24,068 nucleotides of DNA, taken from assembly GCF_000485595.1 (NCBI RefSeq), contig NW_014579146.1, positions 10,781 to 34,848 of the forward strand, in the 5' to 3' direction. How positions within the stretch are numbered: the first letter of the stretch is position 1; each line of letters opens with the position of its first letter. This document shows positions 18,101-22,328 of this stretch, one piece after another. This DNA is from Priapulus caudatus (lineage: Eukaryota > Priapulida > Priapulimorpha > Priapulimorphida > Priapulidae). Below the pieces are notes generated by a model. It was not told where the DNA came from. It made no database searches and saw only the letters and a list, made by a program, of their open reading frames with translations. The position numbers were made by a program, and so were the translations under genes.

Positions 18101-19578
18101 CGTTCTCCTAGTGATCCTGTAGGAAGTGCAGGTGCCTCCTTGGATTTCCTAGCTGCAATCCTATCGCGGAAGTCAAGTGCTCCTTGTTCTCCTAGTGTAT
18201 TATTGGGGAAAGTTCATGTGCTCCTTGTTCCCGGTGCTTAGTAATCCTGTAAATGGGAAGTCAGTTTGTCTTGTCTCCAGGATTTGGGGTTTCTCGCTTC
18301 CTTAGTGATTCCTTCATGAGGAAGTCGAGTGCTCCTGGTTCTCCTAGTGATTCCTCATGTAGCGAAGTCAGTGCTCCTTGGTTCTGCCTAGTGCATCCTA
18401 TGTGGAAGTCAGTGCTCCTGTGGCTTCTCTAGTGATCCCTTATGGGGAAGTCAGTGCTCTCTTGGTTCTGTCTGTGTTCCTATGCGAGTCCAGTCTGCTC
18501 TTGGTCTGGGAAGTCAGCTGTATCCTTGGTTTCTGTCTAATGTGATCCTCATGGGAAGTCGAGCTGTCCTTGGTTTCCTAATGCATCTATGGGAAGTCTC
18601 AGCTGCTTCCAGCGTTCTCCTAGTGATCCTATGGCGCGAAGTCAGTGCCTCCTTGGTCTTCATGTGGCCGGCTGCCCCAGGGCGTTCTGCCTTCTACTGC
18701 ATGTCGGTTCCGCCTTATATACGGCCCCAATGTGCTACGACTGGTCGCGTACTTTCCCCCTCTCCCTAGCCAACCAAGCAGGGGTATTCCGCTGCTGGCG
18801 TCGCTTCTTACGGTTATACCGGTGTGCACCGGCTGTGCTTCTGCCTGCCCATACGGGACCATGTCGCTCTGCCTCGATGCCGCCGGTTGTTTGTTTTTAA
18901 CATGCTGTGCCCCGCATTATTAGGCCTGTTACGTCCGCTGCACTGGCCGAGTAATTTTCCTTTCGTATTGTATTCTAATTATTGTTTTATTTATTTACTC
19001 ATTATCCTTTTAACCTGCACTTTATTATGGCTCGACTTTTTCCCTTATTTGATTGTGTGTATTAATCTCTTAAGTGGAATTTGAGTGTTACCTAATTTTC
19101 CGATTCAGGTTTTTAGTTATTCCAAAATGGCCGCGCCTTGTCGTGTGTTGTGGTTTGAAATAGAGTCTTCGGTGTAACCGAAATCTTTACTGTAGCACAG
19201 TATAGTACCCCAGGATTCCTGACAGATTTCAATGCACCCATTTTCCACCTCACATTATTTATACTGGCACCACTTTCATAGTCAAGGCCATGTCATTCAC
19301 ATCAATAATTCATCACCACTTATGTCTCAAATTACCATCTGCTTCGCTTTGGATGTCTCCAATGCACCTAGGCCTTCACTCACGCCAAGTCGTGAGATTT
19401 TATTCCTTACATAGACGCAGGATTCACTGCAGTTACCTGTCTGAGAGCAGCCCACACGTGGTGATCCATTTGTACTCAAACTCCCTTGTCGATGTGCCTG
19501 ATAGGTATGGTTCCAGCAGTCTCTGCTTCAGAACACGGTGCTCACGAGATGTCAGGCTCAGTATCACCAAGTTCTCAT
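2104..19578 (-). CDS. ttc3: TTC3-like E3 ubiquitin ligase gene, 14 exons chained (partial both ends)
   Basis: This span groups the exons listed separately. In transcript order they are 19578-19437, 14613-14529, 13891-13758, 12832-12676, 11922-11791, 10215-10135, 9832-9667, 9208-8831, 7565-7426, 5955-5759, 4444-4324, 3503-3400, 2810-2693 and 2267-2104. Codon phase matches across all junctions. The product, about 705 codons, follows vertebrate TTC3 as I recall it: conserved N-terminal block, three TPRs, low-complexity linker, TPR-like helices, and a Cys/His block of the TTC3/DZIP3 type. TTC3 ubiquitinates targets such as phosphorylated Akt through a C-terminal RING, expected left of the window. 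About 60 residues present in human TTC3 between the first two exons are not accounted for, so an exon may be missing from the model or lost. Confidence 0.88.
2268..2692. other. TTC3-like intron without a recognised gene
   Basis: This 425-bp intron holds no exon that I can support. An imperfect foldback of about 17 bp (AGTCTGTAG near 2408 and CTACAGACT near 2440) and an AT-rich stretch near 2570-2600 are the only structures. The plus-strand frame over 2073-2405 is the shadow of the adjacent exon. Confidence 0.5.
2693..2810 (-). CDS. ttc3: TTC3-like exon: central Cys/His zinc-binding part
   Basis: The acceptor is TGTTTTCTCAG and the donor is GAGAAG before GTATCA. One base completes a Ser codon, then 39 codons. 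It reads DLDFEGFLRIGCSNVCKLEY and HPGCWKELRAEHRQQ. Human TTC3 has DPDFKGFIRISCCQYCKIEF and HMNCWKKLK. C-x3-C and H-x2-C are strictly kept. It is the core of the TTC3/DZIP3-type domain. Confidence 0.95.
3033..3086. mobile_element. Very small foldback insertion (36 bp) with 9-bp direct repeats
   Basis: A 36-bp near-palindrome (3042-3077) starts AGGGGTTAATAATG and ends CATTAATAACCCCT, pairing at 13 of 14 positions. It is bordered on both sides by GATATAAAC (3033-3041 and 3078-3086). The CAGGGG-type end is like hAT termini. It looks like a target-site duplication around a minimal foldback element. Confidence 0.6.
3120..3384 (+). mobile_element. Truncated copy of the 19795-20097 MITE
   Basis: The segment from TATCACT... 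through the (T)n AATTGTGGCC end is clearly homologous to 19900-20097 in the same orientation. Shared blocks include ATTATATAAATCTG, GGCAATACATTA and AACTTTTCAGCCTGGGT. The left terminal repeat found in the other copy is missing. The right end abuts a TTC3-like donor site 15 bp away. Confidence 0.75.
3400..3503 (-). CDS. ttc3: TTC3-like exon: start of the Cys/His block
   Basis: The acceptor is CTGTGGTTTTAG and the donor is ATCAG before GTATTG. There are 34 codons plus 2 bases. It reads MYLESLLEKCKHPPAADAVC then RYVDCLRVIMEIYI. This parallels MLLEKFVEECKFPPVPDAIC in human TTC3. The CRYVDC pair (C-x4-C) supplies the first two probable metal ligands. A truncated MITE ends about 15 bp past the donor. 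Confidence 0.92.
3504..4323. other. TTC3-like intron, no gene seen
   Basis: About 820 bp of AT-rich intron. A short hairpin, ATTACCCAG (near 3903) with CTGGGTAAT (near 3934), is the only structure noted. The plus-strand frame at 3547-3768 has no recognisable protein features. Confidence 0.5.
4324..4444 (-). CDS. ttc3: TTC3-like exon: end of second TPR-like region
   Basis: The acceptor is GTGAATTGTAG and the donor is CTGAAG before GTAACC. One base completes an Arg codon, then 40 codons follow: FMMALKPLMRGLQADLSLIT and AHHWPGTREAIIETQPGNLK. Human TTC3 has RFLEALNHFEKARTLIYRLP and LTWPTSNVIIEESQPQKIK, sharing the WP and the E-x-QP-x-x-K ending. Confidence 0.92.
4745..4898 (+). CDS. Possible CHHC zinc-finger exon, opposite strand in an intron
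   Basis: After a strong acceptor (ATTTCCTTTCAG, ending 4744) the plus strand reads QDTCAHFQEHSTAKHTFQDH then IAKCPG, ending at TAA 4896-4898. The spacing C-x5-H-x9-H-x3-C is exactly that of CHHC zinc fingers of the U11-48K, TRM13 and GTSF1 families, which bind RNA. A Cys/Arg-rich tail (HCRRCRTC) follows. Only one finger is visible, and no upstream exon or start can be supported. It could be a gene fragment, an alternative exon or chance. It lies inside the TTC3-like intron 4445-5758. Confidence 0.4.
4974..5113. repeat. Exact tandem duplication of a 70-bp MITE end
   Basis: 4974-5043 and 5044-5113 are identical over 70 bp. The first copy begins exactly at the target-site duplication boundary, so the duplicated piece is the terminal module of the element itself. 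Confidence 0.95.
4974..5308. mobile_element. Foldback MITE carrying a TTAGGG tract (family B)
   Basis: The right arm (about 5260-5303), read inward, is GGGTCGTTGTCGTAACAGGT and continues ACTACAGATATGTACCCGAG. It matches the left arm at nearly every position. A 10-bp direct repeat CAGCACACTG flanks the whole (4964-4973 and 5309-5318). Degenerate TTAGGG units fill 5141-5212. The left terminal module is present twice in tandem (see 4974-5113). No coding frame. Confidence 0.85.
5759..5955 (-). CDS. ttc3: TTC3-like exon: second helical region, continued
   Basis: The acceptor is CACGTCTGTAG and the donor is AATAG before GTAAGG. There are 65 codons plus 2 bases. It reads VKDAALLDYACGIACVC, then AVNHFKRMQSTHHCSELEPL, then CYGLGLAHFTLN. 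It lines up with LNLAMINYVLVVYGLAISL, NQFKRIIEHYPSEGLDCLAY and CGIGKVYLKKNR of human TTC3. This is one of the clearest exons. Confidence 0.93.
6066..6102. repeat. (ACGC)n microsatellite
   Basis: About nine perfect ACGC units, followed by an imperfect TATAGT-rich stretch to about 6175. Intronic. Confidence 0.95.
6217..6934. mobile_element. TTAA-flanked foldback element, long inverted repeats
   Basis: The left end AGGAATAATAGGTCCATTGA and the inward-read right end AGGAATAATAGGCCCATTGA are the tips of inverted repeats that run about 130 bp, to the TCCAATATCACTGCTG motif. TTAA lies outside both tips (6213-6216 and 6935-6938). The left arm holds a tandem duplication: 6217-6285 and 6286-6354, a 69-bp unit ending in TTAA. 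The interior (about 6430-6800) is GC-richer and has no open frame of note. The superfamily is piggyBac or Kolobok-like by target site. Confidence 0.8.
7426..7565 (-). CDS. ttc3: TTC3-like exon: second helical region
   Basis: The acceptor is CTCTGTGTGTAG and the donor is CCCCAG before GTGAGC. There are 2 bases and 46 codons. It includes EQASHLLLAGKPTQAAQKYK then CCIELLGNVGPQ, aligned with GYMALLEQRCRSAAQAFTEL and LNGLDPQ of human TTC3. It is a TPR-like helix pair. Only 46 bp of intron separate the acceptor from the MITE at 7612-8014. Confidence 0.9.
7612..8014. mobile_element. Foldback MITE with CCCTAA tract (family C)
   Basis: Inverted repeats of about 70 bp share AGGGTCTATGTCCCCCAGGG and continue with ACGGTCCGGTATACCGGAAC. 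Each arm includes the 14-bp palindrome TCCGGTATACCGGA. Near-identical 10-bp direct repeats CTTACCGGCG and CTTACTGGCG flank it (7602-7611 and 8015-8024). A short CCCTAACCCTAACC lies at 7909-7922. Non-coding. Confidence 0.8.
8015..8830. other. TTC3-like intron with GTT-rich tract
   Basis: A GC-richer stretch (8090-8230) contains repeated AGCGAGC motifs. A GTT/TTG-rich low-complexity tract covers about 8416-8506. No exon can be supported. Confidence 0.6.
8831..9208 (-). CDS. ttc3: TTC3-like exon: glutamine-rich minisatellite-coded linker
   Basis: The acceptor is AATGTTTTCAG and the donor is AATA before GTATGA. There are 2 bases, 125 codons and 1 base. It starts GNEVQTKLQQEQKVPPKEQE and then has about nine tandem nonapeptides of the type QQQQQKQQE, with H replacing the first Q in two of them. 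It ends GQQQHCN. The region is a probable flexible or coiled-coil linker between the TPRs and the second helical region. The human protein has a Ser/Lys-rich linker here, not polyglutamine. The exon phases at both ends match the neighbours, which supports it being coding. The donor is only moderate. Leucine-rich plus-strand frames over this exon are shadows of it. Confidence 0.8.
8840..9150 (-). repeat. 27-bp coding minisatellite
   Basis: On the plus strand the unit is CTGTTCTTGCTGTTTCTGC followed by TGCTGCTG, about nine to ten copies with a few substitutions (TTC to ATG-type changes give Q to H). All copies keep the minus-strand glutamine frame. CAG runs are interrupted by AAA, CAA and GAA. 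Confidence 0.92.
9209..9666. other. TTC3-like intron, no gene seen
   Basis: Only a C13 homopolymer (9440-9452) and a short TATATATCTCTCTCT run near 9590 stand out. Confidence 0.6.
9667..9832 (-). CDS. ttc3: TTC3-like exon: third TPR unit and following helix
   Basis: The acceptor is TTTGTTTGTGCAG and the donor is AAAG before GTTGGT. There are 55 codons plus one base. It begins AYYRDADALEKMGRLEYACA, equivalent to GHYRYCDALSMLGEYDWALQ in human TTC3, and ends with a charged helix INQKLAKVQQALLDK equivalent to DLIQQHVKLQKQIEDL. Reading past the donor gives a stop after about six codons. The one-base phase fits the next exon, giving a GAG codon. Confidence 0.92.
10135..10215 (-). CDS. ttc3: TTC3-like exon: second TPR unit
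   Basis: This phase-0 exon of 27 codons lies between an ATTGCAG acceptor and an AAG-GTACTC donor. It reads VYIKMKKYSSARSDCFRAML then LDETWLK. Joined to the previous exon it completes a second TPR, and the ETWLK ending matches the distinctive NTWPK of human TTC3. That residue pattern is not general to TPR proteins and is good evidence for TTC3 itself. Confidence 0.9.
10423..11697. mobile_element. hAT non-autonomous element with intact 8-bp target duplication
   Basis: The terminal repeats are CAGTGGTTCCCAAAC at both ends, the classic hAT form. The 8-bp direct repeat CCTTAGTA flanks exactly (10415-10422 and 11698-11705). No transposase remains. It is enlarged by a second element inserted at 11010-11603, leaving about 680 bp of its own. 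It lies in the intron between the second and first TPR exons. Confidence 0.93.
11010..11603. mobile_element. Nested MITE-like element, 594 bp (family D, copy 1)
   Basis: The terminal repeats are AAAGGAACAGTAGCCTCTAGG and, from the right, AAAGTGATAGTAGCCTCTAGG. The flanks GAATGTTT and AAATGTTT match at 7 of 8 bases. It sits wholly inside the hAT element at 10423-11697. A second, inverted copy is at 14811-17180. No coding capacity. Confidence 0.85.
11791..11922 (-). CDS. ttc3: TTC3-like exon: first TPR unit
   Basis: The donor is GCACAG before GTAAAC. The acceptor is most simply GCACCAG (start 11922), with NAG-type alternatives at 11917 and 11914. There are 44 codons. The product contains KDLGNQAFLKKDYSKALHCY followed by TVAIEKNPFNHIVYEIRAQ. 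It has the TPR signature L-G at 7-8, Y at 15, A at 18, Y at 22, A at 25 and P at 30. It lines up with KMKGNEEFSKERFDIAIIYY of human TTC3. TPRs bind partner peptides. Confidence 0.9.
11923..12402. other. TTC3-like intron, no gene seen
   Basis: AT-rich intron. The minus-strand frame at 12145-12363 has no splice sites or family motifs in support. Confidence 0.5.
12403..12604. mobile_element. MITE with TTAGGG tract (family A, copy 2)
   Basis: The inverted ends share CTCCATTAGGAGTGTTCCCA. The exact 9-bp direct repeat CCGATCTAG flanks it (12394-12402 and 12605-12613). Five or so TTAGGG-type units lie at 12508-12536 next to an (AT)n run. It is the same family as 1631-1828 but reversed. The two are alike over the whole length, including the tract, so the tract is part of the element. 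Confidence 0.9.
12676..12832 (-). CDS. ttc3: TTC3-like exon immediately before the TPR block
   Basis: The acceptor is GACGGCTTGCAG. One base completes a glycine codon with the previous exon, and 52 codons follow, such as LLFPELNHIQAVTAVM and NPNVISEYMKADEERTQ. It corresponds to the human stretch leading to LLEELKTQ. Two donors are possible: CAG before GTGATT (end 12676) or TGG before GTGAGA (end 12647, adding VINKLTYPSG). The second needs an acceptor 5 bp further into the next exon. Both keep the frame, so alternative splicing is possible. Confidence 0.82.
12833..13757. other. TTC3-like intron with three CRE-type palindromes
   Basis: No exon is supported. TGACGTCA, the consensus CREB/ATF site, occurs at 13070-13077, 13082-13089 and 13535-13542. 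The first pair and the last lie in loosely inverted contexts, so they may belong to an old foldback element rather than to a regulatory region. Confidence 0.5.
13758..13891 (-). CDS. ttc3: TTC3-like exon, pre-TPR helical region
   Basis: The acceptor is TTTTCCCTTCAG and the donor is GG before GTAAGT. There are 44 codons plus two bases. It reads GDVPFLDRDLIERLDP near the start and LMGKYHWYMFEEI near the end. GDV with a following L aligns to GDVTILTKLG of human TTC3, and KYHW aligns to its EYKYHITK. The helical region precedes the TPRs, and no catalytic role is known for it. Confidence 0.8.
13924..14440. mobile_element. Harbinger-like MITE, 517 bp
   Basis: The inverted ends are GCTGCGTTCACACGAGACTC and, from the right, CCGCGTTCACACGGAG. 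TTA on both sides (13921-13923 and 14441-14443) fits the 3-bp TWA target of PIF/Harbinger. A 71-bp hairpin sits near the centre. Subterminal phrases such as CCGTATTT recur in both orientations. Confidence 0.7.
14170..14240. repeat. 71-bp hairpin
   Basis: GACTAGTCCGCGCTCGACAG pairs with CTGTCGTGCGCGGACCAGTC, and the next AGTTC/GAACT and CTCG/CGAG also pair. Only a few single mismatches occur, around a loop of about 13 bases. It lies in the middle of the Harbinger-like MITE. Confidence 0.85.
14529..14613 (-). CDS. ttc3: TTC3-like exon ending at a probable GC donor
   Basis: The acceptor is TTTCTTGCAG. The exon carries one base that completes the preceding codon, then 28 codons including EKVCARALCFVLQRMLDFL. 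No GT donor keeps the frame, because reading on meets a stop 13 codons later. CTG before GCAAGT is a good GC-type donor and joins in phase to the next exon, giving MLDFLGDVPFL. This parallels human NWIKYAGDVTIL. The 85-bp length and phases fit the neighbours on both sides. Confidence 0.72.
14614..14810. other. Unassigned intron sequence
   Basis: About 200 bp between a TTC3-like acceptor and the next repeat. Nothing recognised. Confidence 0.5.
15117..15924. mobile_element. Retroelement-like unit, copy a of a tandem pair
   Basis: It starts CTAGCTGCTGGTACCCGCTG and ends in a (CATA)n-rich tail, ACGAACTCAAATATATATTA. Head and tail are shared with the next unit (15925-16913). The simple-repeat tail suggests a short non-LTR or SINE-like element. 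The minus-strand frames inside are not recognisable proteins. Confidence 0.6.
15925..16913. mobile_element. Retroelement-like unit, copy b of a tandem pair
   Basis: The start (CTAGCTGCGGTAGGTACCCG) and the end (ACGAACTCAATAATATATTA) match copy a. The interior is largely alignable but full of one-base gaps. The pair interrupts family D copy 2 between AAGATA and TTACACC. A short AGAT(T)A may be the target duplication. Confidence 0.6.
17331..17605. repeat. Pyrimidine-rich (CTT/TCT) tract, about 275 bp
   Basis: Almost only C and T on the plus strand, with mixed TTCTTC, CTTTCT and CTCTTC phrases and a scattering of G and A. The plus-strand leucine/serine frame here is a by-product of composition. 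It is purine-rich on the strand transcribed as the TTC3-like pre-mRNA. Confidence 0.9.
17838..18655. repeat. Minisatellite of about 40-bp units
   Basis: About 20 degenerate copies of TAGTGATCCTATGGGGAAGT followed by CAGTGCTCCTTGGTTCTCC. Many units differ by inserted or missing single bases. No frame is conserved between units. Confidence 0.9.
18656..19436. other. Intron sequence, nothing recognised
   Basis: GC-rich to about 18900, then T-rich to 19080. Frames on both strands lack family motifs or convincing splice sites. It could hold the missing TTC3-like segment, but I could not find it. Confidence 0.4.
19437..19578 (-). CDS. ttc3: TTC3-like exon: N-terminal conserved block
   Basis: The acceptor is CGTATAG and the donor is GACAG before GTAACT. 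The exon starts with two bases that complete a codon and ends in phase 2. The 46 residues include RVLKQRLLEPYLSGTSTREF and EYKWITTCGLLSD. They resemble the human TTC3 segment around DYIQSERNLEFDICSIWCS, with matching Y, E-F and W positions. An upstream in-frame TAA makes an acceptor, rather than a longer exon, necessary. The plus-strand frame over the same bases is rejected for lack of any homology. The acceptor has a weak pyrimidine tract. Confidence 0.68.
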
Positions 19579-19794
19579 CTATACGAGTTGAGCGACCATC
19601 ATATTATGTGCATGTACAACAAGTTATACACAAACTTACAAAAAGCTGAAGGTAATTTACAACACCCCATTATAAGTCGTCCAACGTGCTCTCACCAGCT
19701 AATCACCATGCCCCCAACTTCCAGCTTTGTTTACCTTTGACAATCCCAACAGTCATGCTGGTTTCACAGCATGATGTATACGTCTCCAAACTGA

Positions 19795-20097
19795 GGCCAT
19801 AATAAAAATATTGTTTGTTTGCCCTCATCCCACCGACCCGCCAAAAAGGGGCCGACTCAAAAAATTTTAATGATCTTTTTCTTTTCTTTTTAACAAATTG
19901 TATCACTGTACATTATATAAATCTGCAGGCAATACATTATATGTACCAAGCAAAAGAAACATTCAACATGAAAGGTATCTCCACACAAGCACACGCGAGC
20001 ATGTAGAAAAAAGCTCAAAAAAAGAAGCCGACCTACCTACCCAAACTTTTCAGCCTGGGTTGGGTGAGGGCAAACAAAGATTTTTTTAATTGTGGCC
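19795..20097. mobile_element. MITE with GGCC ends, 303 bp
   Basis: The left end GGCCATAATAAAAATATTGT and the inward-read right end GGCCACAATTAAAAAAATCT continue with matching TTTGTTTGCCCTCA. A 3-bp TGA lies on both sides (19792-19794 and 20098-20100). A truncated copy is at 3120-3384. Confidence 0.75.
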
Positions 20098-20262
20098 TGA
20101 TCGGCTCGAGCATATGCCGTGAGCAGGTTTACACTACACTTTTCAAACCAATTTTAAGAAATCGGGGATGAATTGCCCAATTGCCAGAACTAACTGGTCT
20201 AGTATAATATAGAGCGTATATAACAGAATGTAGACAGTAATATAAACTGTAAGAGGACTAAC

Positions 20263-20299
20263 CTTTTGGCTTCTTTTTATGGCTTCTATTAATGTCCTT
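20263..20299 (-). CDS. Possible TTC3-like 37-bp microexon
   Basis: On the minus strand a good acceptor (ATCTTACAG) and a good donor (AAAAG before GTTAGT) bracket 37 bp. It reads KDINRSHKKKPK plus one base. That leftover base is the phase needed by the next exon at 19578, giving a D codon at the junction. No homology supports it, because the N-terminus of TTC3 is poorly conserved, and it could be chance. Confidence 0.3.
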
Positions 20300-20400
20300 C
20301 TGTAAGATTATCACAACATAATTAAAGCAGAACAACAATCTAGAATGTGTGTGTGTTTGTGCGCCCTTTATGACTCTGCTGCCCATTGAGAAAGGTGTGC

Positions 20401-22328
20401 CTATGACTATTTATTTTGCACATTTCAAACCAGAATCTAATCACAATGAAAGTGTCAATGACACTGTAGCTCACCACAACAAGTGCCGCGGAGCGACAGC
20501 GCTCATCTAACGTCTACTGCGGTGACTCTGTGGTGGAGTGGTGGGATTCTAGTAAACCCTGTTAGTCCCAAATGTGTTCACATACACGACAGTGGAAGGC
20601 ACAGGGATGGTATCAGGAAGCTTCTCAAAGGAAAAGGAATGTTCGTTGGGATCGTTATGAAGTTGCCAGCGAGATGGGCGCTGTACGTTTCAGTGTTTTA
20701 GATTAAAGATGGAAGCTCCCATCGTATGTAGTTACAACAACCTATTTGCAAGACAGGCATAGGCTCAGGGCAGCTCATGCCATTTACCACTAAGGCGCAA
20801 GCTACAGGGCTGCAATAGAGAGGGCTGCACTGTAACTAATTATGCAGGCAAAAACTGACACAGGGCCGAACAGCACCACATGCACTGGCAGTGGCCGACT
20901 GGCAGTGGCATAGCGTTAGGCGTGTAATATAAGCTGAGCAGTACAGAATGCCTATAGAAATTATAACACCGGATTTAAGGAGGGCATAACTTCTTACAAC
21001 CAGATTTACGCTTTTGAAATTTCAGTGTGACATTGTAGCCTCGAACATCCAGGCTGTATAGACTCTACTAGCAAACCGGGAGTCAATTCTTCTCACAGCG
21101 CAGTCACAAATCCATGTTACGCCTCTCGTTAGGGTCAAAAGGTTATCGCGAGCAGCTTACTCTTGCGCATAGTCAGCAGAAGGGACATTTCATCCGGTCC
21201 TTTCAATAAGCGCATATAAAATGCTAGGTCACCGCTAGAAACAAACAAGTTTTTAAATCGCTCCGTCAGACCATGTCGCTCAGAAATGTCTAAAATCTTC
21301 CTGTGCCCATTGGACTTTGACCTGTGACTCAATTTCAGACAGTGATGGCTTTTCTAGCATGATGCTTATACACCGTGGACATCCGGCCTAGGTCGAGGCC
21401 GTTTTAGCAATATCTCGACATACAGGAACGCTAACTTCTGCCAGTTTCCTCCTATTTACCATTAAGTTAAGGAGTGACTGTTCCCCTCTTCTTTTACACC
21501 TATTGCCTTAGACCTTTGACCGCCACTTGAGCATCCATCGTTTTGGACGATGCCCCGCCCGAGTGCCAAATATCGTCACCCTGGTACTGAGGGCGGTTAA
21601 GATTTGTGCCCAACTGTTGACGAACGGACGCACGCACGGACGGACGGACGATCGTGCGATTCTACAAGCTGCATCTGACTATGTCAGATGAGCTAAAAAA
21701 GGACACAAATGAGTGAGTAAGAATTAAGAAGTCAGTTTTAATTGAGCAACCATCGACTTACATTATAGAAACGATTGCCATCTGTATATCGCAATAATAA
21801 TTTATAAAACAAAATGAATCACAATTTGTGACCGTAGATGGCGCTATACCCGCTTTGTAGCGATGGCGTTTGAAATAAATAGGTTATGCTGCGTTCCGAC
21901 ATGTTTTGTAAAACTTTACTCTAATATAGACAGTTTATCGGCAGGGTGGAGAGGAAATACCAATTTTGCATTAAAGATATTGTCAATGAAATCTTGTAAA
22001 ACTAACCAGACGAGTGTGACACCACAGACTGTTTGTGTCTATATAATATGCTATAGAATTGCCAAACCCTACCTAATTTGCATAATTTCCTTTTAAATAT
22101 TAAAACCCCTAGCCCTTATTCATTCACATACCAAAAATGAGCAAAATCCATTGAACCTGAACTGACTAATGGCAATTCCCATTTTTGCCAAAAAATCGCC
22201 GTGGCTCGAAAGTACACGGACTGGCGTGCTCCAAAATAGGACGTTTAATATGGGAGCATAGCAGTAACAACTACACCCAATTTCAAACATGTGGGTCAAA
22301 CGGTTCCTGAGTTATCGTTGACCGAATG
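20401..22328. repeat. 1.93-kb tandem repeat, unit A
   Basis: It matches 22329 onward along its whole available length, with a period of 1928 bp. Inside are a (GGAC/GCAC)n tract (about 21625-21650) and a hairpin AGCTGCATCTGACTATGTCA paired with GATGAGCT (21668-21694). No coding frame is conserved between units. The frame at 21135-21332 is broken in unit B. Confidence 0.9.

Noticed and set aside
19486-19740. Plus-strand frame with acceptor- and donor-like ends (19507-19651)
   Set aside because: The minus strand over the same bases fits TTC3 with good splice sites and phase, while the plus-strand peptide resembles nothing I know.
21135-21332. Minus-strand 65-codon frame with protein-like composition
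   Set aside because: It is within the tandem repeat, and the other unit breaks the frame by several gaps.
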